From Porphyromonadaceae bacterium (GTDB lineage Bacteria > Bacteroidota > Bacteroidia > Bacteroidales > Paludibacteraceae), in the NCBI GenBank assembly GCA_012523295.1, contig JAAYIT010000077.1:1-63826 (forward strand): a stretch of DNA of 63,826 nt, written 5' to 3'. The notes below the pieces were generated by a model. It did no database searches. It worked only from the letters and a program-made list of their open reading frames with translations, and was not told the origin of the DNA. Positions within the stretch are counted from its first letter, which is position 1. Each line of letters starts with the position of its first letter. Of the stretch, positions 35,586 to 45,001 are shown one piece after another. A program made the translations under genes and the position numbers.

Positions 35586-38039
35586 ATGAAACAGTTCTCA
35601 ATTAAATGGGTTGTATTTACTCTTATACTCGGATTTTCACTGAATATTTCCGCGAGTAAACATTTTTTATGGTATGATAAACCGGCCAATGTGTGGACAG
35701 AAGCTCTTCCGCTCGGGAATAGCCGTTTAGGCGCAATGGTGTTCGGAAATCCCGTGATGGAGCAGATTCAGCTCAATGAAGAGACGCTCTGGGCTGGTCG
35801 TCCGAACAGCAATGCCAACCCCGAGGCATTGGAAAACATTCCAAAAGTCAGGGAACTGGTTTTTGCCGGGAAATATGTAGAAGCGCAGGATTTGGCAACA
35901 GAAAAAGTGATGTCCGCTACCAGCCATGGAATGCCCTATCAGACATTCGGAGATTTGAGAATTTCATTTCCCCGACACACCAATTACACCGACTATTACC
36001 GTGAATTAGATCTTGATTCGGCTATCGCCACTGTAAAGTACAAAGTTGGAGATGTGAATTACAAGCGTGAATACATCTCATCATTTGCAGATCAGGTGGT
36101 AACTGTAAGACTTACCGCCGACAAACCCAATTCACTCAGTTTCAACGCCCATTTAACATCTCCGCACCGGGATGTTAAAGTCAATACCGGAAGTGATTAC
36201 ATTTCTTTATCAGGCACTTCTTCTGCTCACGAAAGGGTATCGGGGAGAGTGAATTTTCAAGGCCGGATCTCTGCAAAAGTAACCAACGGAAAGTCGGTAT
36301 ATCAAGATGGAGTTTTATCCGTGGAGGATGCCAATGAAGTAATAATCTACATTTCTATTGCCACAAACTTTGTCAACTACAACGACATTTCAGCCGATGA
36401 AGTGAAGCGGGTTACCGACTATTTGGAGAAAGCGAAGAGAAATGATTACAGTCAATCGAGAAAGAAGCACATCGATTTCTATAAAAAATATTTAAACAGA
36501 GTCAGCCTGAATCTTGGAAAAGACGAGTATGCACATATCCCAACCGATCGGCGAGTGATGAATTTCAAACAGACAAACGATGCCCATTTGGTGGCAACAT
36601 ATTTTCAATTTGGAAGATACTTGCTGATTTCCAGCTCGCAGCCGGGTGGTCAACCTGCTAATTTACAAGGAATTTGGAATGACAAGCTGTTTCCTTCCTG
36701 GGACAGTAAATACACCACGAATATCAATCTTGAAATGAATTACTGGCCGGCAGATATTACAAATTTGCAGGAGTTAAACGAACCGCTTTTCCGATTGATA
36801 AAAGAAGTATCTGAGACCGGCACAGAGACTGCAAAAATAATGTATGGAACTAATGAAGGTTGGGTTTTGCATCACAATACCGACATCTGGCGAATCACAG
36901 GACCTGTTGACAGAGCGCCTTCCGGAATGTGGCCTACAGGTGGCGCATGGCTCTGCAGACATCTCTGGGAGCATTATTTATACACAGGAAATGTTGAGTT
37001 TTTGAGAAAAATCTATCCCATTATGAAGGGGTCAGCAGTATTTTTCGACAAAATAATGGTTTATGAGCCGGAGCACAATTGGTTGGTAGTAAGTCCATCC
37101 AATTCACCTGAAAACACGCACGCCGGAAGTGGAAATAAATCTACGACAGCAGCTGGCGTAACTATGGACAATCAACTGATATTCGACCTTTGGCACTCGA
37201 TTATTTATGCTTCGGAAATATTGAATACGGATAAAGAATTTGCCGGAAAACTGAAAAAGCGTCTTGCCGAAATTCCGCCAATGCAGATCGGGAAATGGGG
37301 GCAACTGCAAGAATGGATGCATGATTGGGATAATCCGAATGACAAGCACCGCCACGTTTCACACTTGTACGGACTCTTCCCGAGCAGCCAAATTTCTCCT
37401 TTCCGTACACCGGAGTTATTCAGCGCGGCACGCACTTCGCTGATTGCGCGCGGAGATCCCTCCACCGGTTGGTCAATGGGCTGGAAAGTGTGTCTGTGGG
37501 CACGTTTGTTAGATGGCGATCATGCGTACAAGCTCATTACCGATCAGCTCACTTTAGTGAATGAGCCGAGTGGTCCGGGTGGAACTTATCCGAATCTGTT
37601 TGATGCTCACCCTCCGTTCCAAATAGATGGAAATTTCGGTTGTACAGCCGGGATTGCTGAAATGCTGATGCAAAGCCACGATGGGTTTATTTATGTTTTG
37701 CCCGCGCTCCCTTCTATATGGAAAGATGGAGAAATAAACGGATTGCTGGCTCGCGGAGGTTTTGAAATGGACATAAAATGGAAAAATGGGGAAGTAAGCG
37801 AAATCACCATTAAATCAAATAATGGAGGAAATTGCCGACTGCGTTCGTTGACAAAATTGAAAGGGAAAGGACTGAAAAACACTAAAGGGGAAAACCCAAA
37901 TTCATTATTTGAAGTACCCAAAACCCCGAAACCATTGATAAATTACGCGGAAACACTTCCCGAGACAGGCATTAAAAAATCGTATTTATATGATTTGAAA
38001 ACGGTAAAAGGACAAACTTATACTATCTATAAAAGATAA
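35586..38039 (+). CDS. GH95 alpha-L-fucosidase / alpha-L-galactosidase
   Basis: An 817-aa exported GH95 enzyme. Start at 35586 ([20 protein letters not shown]) chosen over 35568, which lies inside the preceding gene. N-terminal beta domain begins [20 protein letters not shown] and [11 protein letters not shown]; the catalytic barrel has [21 protein letters not shown] with Glu509 (putative acid) and [12 protein letters not shown] with Asp681 (putative base residue). [16 protein letters not shown] and [16 protein letters not shown] are also typical. GH95 acts on alpha-L-Fuc or alpha-L-Gal; in a pectin locus L-galactose of rhamnogalacturonan II is plausible. Confidence 0.93.
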   Translation: MKQFSIKWVVFTLILGFSLNISASKHFLWYDKPANVWTEALPLGNSRLGAMVFGNPVMEQIQLNEETLWAGRPNSNANPEALENIPKVRELVFAGKYVEAQDLATEKVMSATSHGMPYQTFGDLRISFPRHTNYTDYYRELDLDSAIATVKYKVGDVNYKREYISSFADQVVTVRLTADKPNSLSFNAHLTSPHRDVKVNTGSDYISLSGTSSAHERVSGRVNFQGRISAKVTNGKSVYQDGVLSVEDANEVIIYISIATNFVNYNDISADEVKRVTDYLEKAKRNDYSQSRKKHIDFYKKYLNRVSLNLGKDEYAHIPTDRRVMNFKQTNDAHLVATYFQFGRYLLISSSQPGGQPANLQGIWNDKLFPSWDSKYTTNINLEMNYWPADITNLQELNEPLFRLIKEVSETGTETAKIMYGTNEGWVLHHNTDIWRITGPVDRAPSGMWPTGGAWLCRHLWEHYLYTGNVEFLRKIYPIMKGSAVFFDKIMVYEPEHNWLVVSPSNSPENTHAGSGNKSTTAAGVTMDNQLIFDLWHSIIYASEILNTDKEFAGKLKKRLAEIPPMQIGKWGQLQEWMHDWDNPNDKHRHVSHLYGLFPSSQISPFRTPELFSAARTSLIARGDPSTGWSMGWKVCLWARLLDGDHAYKLITDQLTLVNEPSGPGGTYPNLFDAHPPFQIDGNFGCTAGIAEMLMQSHDGFIYVLPALPSIWKDGEINGLLARGGFEMDIKWKNGEVSEITIKSNNGGNCRLRSLTKLKGKGLKNTKGENPNSLFEVPKTPKPLINYAETLPETGIKKSYLYDLKTVKGQTYTIYKR

Positions 38040-38119
38040 AACTCTTACGGCGACAACGAATGGTTTTTGTCCGTTGTTGCATTTTATATGTACTTCAAAC
38101 CCAAACTGCAGATAGTCCA

Positions 38120-39319
38120 ATGAAACTTCTTTTAAAATCAGTCTTTGTGTTAGTAATCATTTTCGCACTCTCTTCCTGCAATAAAAAAGAAGAAAACGAA
38201 GAGTTGTGGTCGGTGAAAATGGCAAAATCTGAAATGGTTCGTTTTCCGGAACTTTGGATGATAGAAAACGCGAAAAAACCCAGATGGACTTACACATTCG
38301 GATTGGTAGCTAAATCAATGCTCGAACTGACAAAACATACGGGTGATTCAGCCTATTTTTATTACACAAAAAATTACGCGGACAGCCTAATCAATGAATT
38401 TGGGCAAATAAAAACATATGACAGGGAATCGTACAATATCGACCACATCAGCCCCGGAAAAATGCTTTTTGATTTGTACGAAACAACCCGAGAAGATAAA
38501 TACAAAGCGGCGCTTGACACCCTTCGGAATCAGCTGAAAACACATCCTCGAACTGCTGAAGGAGGATTTTGGCACAAACTAAAGTACCCTCACCAAATGT
38601 GGCTCGACGGACTGTTTATGGCATCTCCTTTTTTAGTGGAATATGGGGAAAAATTCAATGAACCCGCACTTTTCGATGAAGCTGTGCATCAGCTGAAATT
38701 AGTAGCAAAACACACCTACGATGAGGAAACCGGTCTTTTCTATCACGGCTGGGATGAATCGCGTGAGCAGTATTGGGCAGATAAAAACACGGGCACTTCA
38801 CCCGGATTCTGGTCAAGAAGCTTAGGATGGTACGGAGCCGCGTTAGTGGACGCGCTCGATTTTATTCCGGAAGAAACTGAAGGACGAGACAGTCTGATAA
38901 CATTAGTAAATACGGTGGTTAGAGCCATTAAAAAATACCAAGACCCCGAATCGGGAGTATGGTATCAAGTGACAGACTTAGGTGATAGAGAAGGCAATTA
39001 CTTAGAATCTTCCGCTTCTTCCTTGTTTGTCTATATTCTGTCAAAAGCGCTGAACAACGGCTATATTGATTCAGAATACAAGGAAAATGCGGTTAAAGGA
39101 TTTGAGGGAATAATCGATAACTTTATTAAAAAAGAAGAAAACGGAACTTATACAATTACGAATTGCTGCGCTGTTGCCGGATTGGGTGGTGATAAAGGAA
39201 GACGTGATGGCAGTTTTGAATACTACATCAGTGAACCGGTGATAGAAAATGACCCGAAATCAGTTGGCGCTTTTATTTTCGCCGCTATCGAATTTGAAAA
39301 ACAAAATAAAACGAAATAA
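38120..39319 (+). CDS. GH105 unsaturated rhamnogalacturonyl hydrolase, lipoprotein
   Basis: A 399-aa GH105 (alpha/alpha)6 enzyme that removes the 4,5-unsaturated uronic acid left at oligosaccharide ends by lyases. The start at 38120 gives a lipobox (IIFALSSCNKKEE); the longer frame from 38060 has no signal. Catalytic Asp163 sits in HQMWLDGLFMASP and a second Asp in YNIDHISPGKMLFDLYE. The C-terminal TITNCCAVAGLGGDKGRRDG and YYISEPVIENDPKSVGAF are family-typical. No lyase is present in the window, so its substrate must come from elsewhere. It ends 1 nt before the GH140 gene. Confidence 0.95.
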   Translation: MKLLLKSVFVLVIIFALSSCNKKEENEELWSVKMAKSEMVRFPELWMIENAKKPRWTYTFGLVAKSMLELTKHTGDSAYFYYTKNYADSLINEFGQIKTYDRESYNIDHISPGKMLFDLYETTREDKYKAALDTLRNQLKTHPRTAEGGFWHKLKYPHQMWLDGLFMASPFLVEYGEKFNEPALFDEAVHQLKLVAKHTYDEETGLFYHGWDESREQYWADKNTGTSPGFWSRSLGWYGAALVDALDFIPEETEGRDSLITLVNTVVRAIKKYQDPESGVWYQVTDLGDREGNYLESSASSLFVYILSKALNNGYIDSEYKENAVKGFEGIIDNFIKKEENGTYTITNCCAVAGLGGDKGRRDGSFEYYISEPVIENDPKSVGAFIFAAIEFEKQNKTK

Positions 39320-39320
39320 T

Positions 39321-40787
39321 ATGAGAACAATAAGAATAATTTTACTTTCTGTATTCACAATACTGATTTTTGCAGGAAGTCTTAACGCGCAAGACAGAAA
39401 ACCCAATTATATTCCCTGGAAAAACGGGAAATTAGTTGTTGATGAGAGCAATCGGTACCTTCGTCATGAGAATGGCACTCCGTTCTTCTGGTTGGGAGAA
39501 ACGGGATGGTATCTTCCGGCAAGATTAGACAGGGACGAAGCCGAATATTACCTTGAACAATGTCGTCAAAAAGGATATAACGTGGTTCAGGTGATGGTAA
39601 TGAATACCATGCCGGCCATAAATACTTATGGGAAATGGGCTTTGCCGGATGGATTCAATTTCAAAAACATCGACAAAAAAGGAGAATATGGATATTGGGA
39701 TCATATGGATTACATTATTCAGGCAGCAGAACGAAAAGGAATTTATATCGGAATGGTTTGTGTGTGGGGATCTCCGGTGAGTCAGGGTAAAATGTCTGTT
39801 TCCGAAGCGGAGAAATACGGAAAATTTCTTGCAGAAAGATATAAAAACAGCCCCAATATTATCTGGTTTATCGGTGGCGATATCAGAGGTGATGTGAAGA
39901 CGGATGTTTGGAAATCACTGGCAAAAAGTATCCGCGCCATTGACTCAAATCATCTCATGACTTTCCATCCACGCGGCAGAACCATGTCAGGAACCTGGTT
40001 TCATAACGAACCCTGGCTCGATTTCAACATGTTTCAATCCGGACATCGCAGATACGGACAGCGCATGGGCGACGGAGAATATCCGATTGAAGAAAACACG
40101 GAAGAGGACAACTGGCGGTTTGTGGAGCGAAGTTTTGAGCTGAGCCCCCTGAAGCCCGTGATTGACGGAGAGCCAATTTATGAAAATATACCGCAGGGAC
40201 TGCATGATCCGAATGAAATTCGCTGGAAAGATTATGATGTGCGGCGCTATGCATATTGGTCTGTTTTCGCCGGGTCATTCGGACACACCTACGGAAACAA
40301 TTCGATTATGCAGATGAAAAAAAACGGAATCGGTGGCGCTTACGGCGCGGATGAACCTTGGTATGAAGCGCTGAATAATCCGGGAATGAACCAGATGAAA
40401 TACTTGAAAAATCTCATGCTGACATTGCCTTTTTTCGATAGAATTCCCGATCAATCGGTCATATCCGGCACTAACGGAACTCAGTACGACCGAATTATTG
40501 CTACACGCGGCAAGGATTATTTGTTAGTTTACAACTATACAGCCCGTTTTATGAATATAGATCTTACCAAAATATCCGGTACCAAGAAAAATGCTTGGTG
40601 GTATAGTCCGGTAAATGGATCATTAGAGTATATCGGCGAATTTGACAATGAAATTACTCGTTTTATAGACGACAGCGGATACCGCGCGGGAAATGACAAA
40701 GTGCTGATAGCCATAGATTCGTCAAAAGATTATATCAAGACTGACTGGCGTGAACTGCCCAACGCGGAAGATAAATTTCAGAAATAA
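39321..40787 (+). CDS. GH140 (DUF4038-type) apiosidase
   Basis: A 488-aa exported enzyme of the GH140 family, whose characterised Bacteroides member cleaves apiose from rhamnogalacturonan II. Start at 39321 (MRTIRIILLSVFTILIFAGS) gives a signal peptide ending LNAQ; the upstream start at 39249 lies within GH105. Features are the TIM-barrel opening NGTPFFWLGETGWYL, YNVVQVMVMN, IIWFIGGDIRGD (acidic cluster near residue 193), DGEPIYENIPQG, and a C-terminal collagen-binding-like beta domain (YNYTARFMNIDLTKISG). It points specifically to RG-II. Confidence 0.9.
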   Translation: MRTIRIILLSVFTILIFAGSLNAQDRKPNYIPWKNGKLVVDESNRYLRHENGTPFFWLGETGWYLPARLDRDEAEYYLEQCRQKGYNVVQVMVMNTMPAINTYGKWALPDGFNFKNIDKKGEYGYWDHMDYIIQAAERKGIYIGMVCVWGSPVSQGKMSVSEAEKYGKFLAERYKNSPNIIWFIGGDIRGDVKTDVWKSLAKSIRAIDSNHLMTFHPRGRTMSGTWFHNEPWLDFNMFQSGHRRYGQRMGDGEYPIEENTEEDNWRFVERSFELSPLKPVIDGEPIYENIPQGLHDPNEIRWKDYDVRRYAYWSVFAGSFGHTYGNNSIMQMKKNGIGGAYGADEPWYEALNNPGMNQMKYLKNLMLTLPFFDRIPDQSVISGTNGTQYDRIIATRGKDYLLVYNYTARFMNIDLTKISGTKKNAWWYSPVNGSLEYIGEFDNEITRFIDDSGYRAGNDKVLIAIDSSKDYIKTDWRELPNAEDKFQK

Positions 40788-40808
40788 AAAAAAAGTACCT
40801 CTGCCTCT

Positions 40809-43800
40809 ATGTTGAAAAAAATAAAAATATTATGCTCTATTTTAGCGCTGATTTTTCTTGCTACTCCTGCATTTGGAGTGATTACGGTAGGAGATTTACG
40901 CTGCGAAATGCTTGAAAATCCGATTGGGATTGACACAAAGAACCCGAGATTAAGCTGGCGGATTTTTGCAACTACCGAACGCAATGTACACCAGACTTCA
41001 TATAGAATTATTGTTGCTTCCACAGAAGAAAAACTAACTGAAAATGTAGGTGATATCTGGGACTCCGGGACTATCAATTCAAGCGAATCACAATGGATTA
41101 AAACATTCGGGAAACCGCTGAAAAGTAACGAGTTTTATTACTGGAAAGTGCTGGTTCAAACCAATAAAGGTACAGCGACTTGGAGTCCTCCCGCGTTTTG
41201 GAGTATGGGGATTTTGTCGGAAAATGATTGGAAGTCACAGTGGATAGGTATGGATAAAGCGTCTCCCTGGGATTCTGAAACACAGTTTTCGAGACTTTCC
41301 GCAAGGTATCTCCGAAAAAACTTCCGGATTGAAAAACAAGTCAAAAAAGCTGTTGTTCATCTTGCCGGTTTAGGGCTTTACGAACTTTATATAAATGGAG
41401 AACGAATCGGAGATCAAGTATTGGCTCCGGCTCCGACCGATTATCGGAAATCGATTCTGTATAATAGTTATGATGTGACAGAAAACTTGAAATCGAATCA
41501 AAATGCGATAGGAGTAATTCTCGGGAACGGTCGTTACTACACAATGCGTCAAGCGTATAAACCTTATAAAATCGCAAATTTCGGCTATCCGAAATTACGG
41601 TTGGCTTTTTACATTGACTACACCGATGGTACTCGTGAAGTGATCGGCAGTAATGCCACCTGGAAGCTGAATGCCGATGGGCCTATTCGCACCAACAATG
41701 AATACGACGGTGAAGAATACGATGCCCGAAAAGAACTTACGGGCTGGAATACCGCCGAATACGATGACTCTGCCTGGCTGCCAGCCGAGCGAGTAGCCAT
41801 TCCTTCAGGCGCGCTCCATGCCCAAATGATGCAAGGAATGAAGGTGGTAGATACATTAAAACCGCAATCAATCAATGAGATTTCTCCCGGAAAATACATA
41901 TTGGATATGGGTCAAAATATGGTTGGCTGGATAAAGTTACAAGTAAAAGGCATAAAAGACGAAACCATACAGCTTCGGTTTGCTGAGACTCTTCAGGATG
42001 ATGGAAATATCTATGTGAGAAATTTAAGGGATGCGAAAGTTACCGATAAATATACGTTCAAAAGCAATTCTGAGGAATCATGGGCGCCGATTTTTGTTTA
42101 TCACGGGTTTCGCTATGTGGAAATAACCGGATATTCAGGAAAATTAACCAAAGAAAATTTCTTAGGTGAGGTTGTAAATGACAAAATGGAGGTGATTGGT
42201 GCTATCGAAACATCTAACAGCATCGTCAACCGAGTGATGAAAAACGCCTATTGGGGAATTCAAGGAAACTATAAAGGCATGCCGGTAGATTGCCCGCAAC
42301 GAAATGAGCGTCAACCCTGGCTTGGTGATCGGACTATGGGATCATTTGGCGAAAGCTTTATTTTTGAGAATGTACAGCTCTACAGCAAATGGGTGGACGA
42401 TATTCGTGAAGCACAACGACAAGACGGCTGTATTCCCGATGTGGCGCCGGCGTTTTGGAATTATTATTCAGACAATGTAACCTGGCCCGCAGCTTTGCCC
42501 TTTACGTTAGATATGCTTTACACGCAGTTTGGAAATTTGCGGCCGATTGAGAAAAATTACGATGCCGTGAAAAAATGGCTTGAGTATATGAAAGACGAAT
42601 ATATGAACGAAGAATATATCGTCACCCGTGACATATACGGCGATTGGTGTGTACCTCCCGAATCTCCGGAACTGATACACGCGCAAGATCCAAGACGGAA
42701 AACGGACGGTTCGCTTATGTCAACAGCATACTATTTCAAGATTTTACAGTTGATGGAAAAGTTTGCGAATTTACAAGGCAAATCCGCGGATGCACAGCAA
42801 TTCAAGGCGTTAGCTTCCAACATTAAGTCAGCATTTAACAATCAGTTTTTCAACTCTGACAGTCTGTTTTACGGAAATAATTCAGCTACATCCAATCTGT
42901 TGCCATTGGCTTTTGATATGATTCCCGAAAAACACAGAAAACAGGTTGAGAATCATGTAATCAATGAAATTCTGGTTAACAACAAAGGTCATATCAGTAC
43001 GGGAGTGATCGGCTCTCAGTGGATACTTAGAGAATTCTCAAAAATGGGAAGACCCGATATTTCTTTCTTGCTGGCATCAAACAAAAGCTATCCAAGCTGG
43101 GGATATATGGCGGAAAAAGGCGCTACAACCATTTGGGAACTATGGAATGGCGATACGGCGAATCCTGAAATGAACTCGGGCAACCACGTAATGCTTTTGG
43201 GTGATTTTATTCCGTTTGCTTACCAAAATTTAGCCGGAATCCAATCAGACACCGATGAGGTAGCATTCAAGAAAATCATAATGAAGCCTGATTTCGATAT
43301 TCAAGAACTCAGTTTTGTAAATGCTTCGTATAAAACACCTTATGGAACTGCAAAGAGTAGTTGGAAAAAGAGCTTTAAACATGTGGAATGGGATATTACC
43401 GTTCCTGCCAACAGTCGGGCTGTACTCTTCTTTCCAAAAAACAGCATTAATATTTCCGAAAACAAGAAAGCATTAAACAGAATTGAAGGTGCAAAAAATA
43501 TTGGAAATAATGAAAATCACATCATTTGGGAAATTGGTTCAGGAAGCTACTCTTTTACATTTGACCGAGACTTAGAAGCCGGGATCTGGCGTAAAGGCAT
43601 TGTGGAAGAGGGATTTATCTATGAAAATGCTCCATTTCCTGAGTGTCATGCAGCTACCATTGTCGAGACTCCAAAAGGTTTGGTTACGGCATTTTTTGGC
43701 GGGACAAAAGAACGGAATCCCGATGTTGAAATTTGGGTTTCACGTAAGGTAAAAAACAAATGGACACCTCCTGTTTCAGTTGCAAACGGCATTATTAACG

Positions 43801-44600
43801 ACACGTTACGCAAAGCATGCTGGAATCCGGTATTGTTTCAAGTGCCGCACGGTGAGCTGATTCTATTCTACAAAATCGGAAATTCTGTATCGGACTGGAC
43901 CGGACATTTAATCCGCTCATTTGACAACGGGAAAACCTGGTCAAAACCGGAACATTTGCCAAAAGGATTTATCGGGCCTGTGAAAAACAAACCGATAATG
44001 ATGGGTAAAAAAATGATAAATCCATCGAGTTTAGAGGGAAGTCCGGGCTGGAGAGTCCATTTCGAAATGACAGAAGACAAAGGGAAAACCTGGAGAAAAG
44101 TGGGTGAGATAAACGACGGCAAGAAAATCAACGCCATTCAGCCGAGTATTCTTGTATATCCTGATGGGAAACTACAAATTCTCTGTCGAACACGCAACAG
44201 CGCGATAGCCGAAGCTTGGTCTTCTGATAATGGTGAAACCTGGAGTGAAATGACATTATCCGATATGCCAAATGCAAATTCCGGGACAGATGCCGTGTCA
44301 CTTAAAGATGGACGCCAGTTGCTGGTTTATAATCATGTCAGGCCTCCCGAAGGATTGACAAAAGGGCCACGAACCCCACTGAATGTGGCATTGTCTGAGA
44401 ATGGGAAAAAATGGTTCGCGTCATTGATTCTGGATGATTCGCCGATTAGCCAATACTCCTATCCATCGGTAATTCAGAGCAAAGATGGATTAGTACATAT
44501 TGTTTACACTTGGCGACGTCAACGAATCAAGTATGTAAAAGTTGATCCGAAAAAAATGGAGATGTTAGAGATAAAGGAGGGACAATGGCCCGGAAGCTAA
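40809..44600 (+). CDS. GH78 alpha-L-rhamnosidase fused to a sialidase-like propeller
   Basis: A 1263-aa exported two-enzyme fusion. Residues about 20-910 are a full GH78 rhamnosidase: N-domain LRCEMLENPIGIDTKNPRLS, catalytic DCPQRNERQPWLGD (Asp494, Glu500) and GATTIWELWNG (Glu777). Residues about 925-1263 are a BNR/Asp-box propeller related to bacterial and plant 'sialidase-like' proteins (FIYENAPFPECHAATIVETP, WNPVLFQVPHGELILFYKIG). Asp boxes are SFDNGKTW (near 1036), TEDKGKTW (near 1087) and SSDNGETW (near 1138). The frame is continuous through the junction. RG-II side chain C is Rha linked to Kdo, a sialic-acid-like sugar, making a paired activity conceivable; that is inference. Confidence 0.85.
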   Translation: MLKKIKILCSILALIFLATPAFGVITVGDLRCEMLENPIGIDTKNPRLSWRIFATTERNVHQTSYRIIVASTEEKLTENVGDIWDSGTINSSESQWIKTFGKPLKSNEFYYWKVLVQTNKGTATWSPPAFWSMGILSENDWKSQWIGMDKASPWDSETQFSRLSARYLRKNFRIEKQVKKAVVHLAGLGLYELYINGERIGDQVLAPAPTDYRKSILYNSYDVTENLKSNQNAIGVILGNGRYYTMRQAYKPYKIANFGYPKLRLAFYIDYTDGTREVIGSNATWKLNADGPIRTNNEYDGEEYDARKELTGWNTAEYDDSAWLPAERVAIPSGALHAQMMQGMKVVDTLKPQSINEISPGKYILDMGQNMVGWIKLQVKGIKDETIQLRFAETLQDDGNIYVRNLRDAKVTDKYTFKSNSEESWAPIFVYHGFRYVEITGYSGKLTKENFLGEVVNDKMEVIGAIETSNSIVNRVMKNAYWGIQGNYKGMPVDCPQRNERQPWLGDRTMGSFGESFIFENVQLYSKWVDDIREAQRQDGCIPDVAPAFWNYYSDNVTWPAALPFTLDMLYTQFGNLRPIEKNYDAVKKWLEYMKDEYMNEEYIVTRDIYGDWCVPPESPELIHAQDPRRKTDGSLMSTAYYFKILQLMEKFANLQGKSADAQQFKALASNIKSAFNNQFFNSDSLFYGNNSATSNLLPLAFDMIPEKHRKQVENHVINEILVNNKGHISTGVIGSQWILREFSKMGRPDISFLLASNKSYPSWGYMAEKGATTIWELWNGDTANPEMNSGNHVMLLGDFIPFAYQNLAGIQSDTDEVAFKKIIMKPDFDIQELSFVNASYKTPYGTAKSSWKKSFKHVEWDITVPANSRAVLFFPKNSINISENKKALNRIEGAKNIGNNENHIIWEIGSGSYSFTFDRDLEAGIWRKGIVEEGFIYENAPFPECHAATIVETPKGLVTAFFGGTKERNPDVEIWVSRKVKNKWTPPVSVANGIINDTLRKACWNPVLFQVPHGELILFYKIGNSVSDWTGHLIRSFDNGKTWSKPEHLPKGFIGPVKNKPIMMGKKMINPSSLEGSPGWRVHFEMTEDKGKTWRKVGEINDGKKINAIQPSILVYPDGKLQILCRTRNSAIAEAWSSDNGETWSEMTLSDMPNANSGTDAVSLKDGRQLLVYNHVRPPEGLTKGPRTPLNVALSENGKKWFASLILDDSPISQYSYPSVIQSKDGLVHIVYTWRRQRIKYVKVDPKKMEMLEIKEGQWPGS

Positions 44601-45001
44601 ATGAAACAGCCATGTAATCCGTCAATTAACGAAGAGAAACAAGCGAATGTACCGATAGCTCTCTCCAACTGACCTTGATAAAGTCGTCATGACTTCTAAA
44701 ATTTTGTTCGTTAATGGGACATTGGCCGTTTCAGCGGCCTTGATCGTTGTGAATTAAAAATGCAAAATGCCGCTACAAGCAACAGATTGTAATTGCGAGA
44801 AAAGTCAAGATCACCCCGATGGTAAAAAGATAACACACAAACAATTGAAAATTAACTTTCTGAAAAAATGACACAATATAAACTGTGTCATTTTTTTTAT
44901 TTTCTGCTGTATCCAAATCAAATAATTGAGTACATAATCCTTAAAATTAAGTCTTTTATTTAAAATCTTATCACAAATAAACACATAAAACTAAAAAACT
45001 T
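44601..45001. other. Spacer between the enzyme block and susC
   Basis: No gene. ATGAAACAGCCAT at 44601-44613 equals the first 13 nt of the start-codon repeat family, but the match stops there. A small GGCCG/CGGCC hairpin lies near 44727-44742, and 44787-44815 matches the reverse complement of 10573-10602. It also holds the terminator annotated separately and must contain the susC promoter. Confidence 0.45.
44862..44897 (+). terminator. Terminator closing the first enzyme block
   Basis: ATGACACA/TGTGTCAT stem extended by A-run/T-run pairing, 8-nt loop, then a T-run; about 260 nt past the GH78 fusion stop and 105 nt before susC. It would separate the enzyme block from the susCD block. Confidence 0.85.

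Noticed and set aside
44601-44613. Fourth copy of the start-codon repeat before the second susC
   Set aside because: Only the first 13 nt match (ATGAAACAGCCAT) and the remainder, including the CGTATG end, is absent, so chance cannot be excluded.
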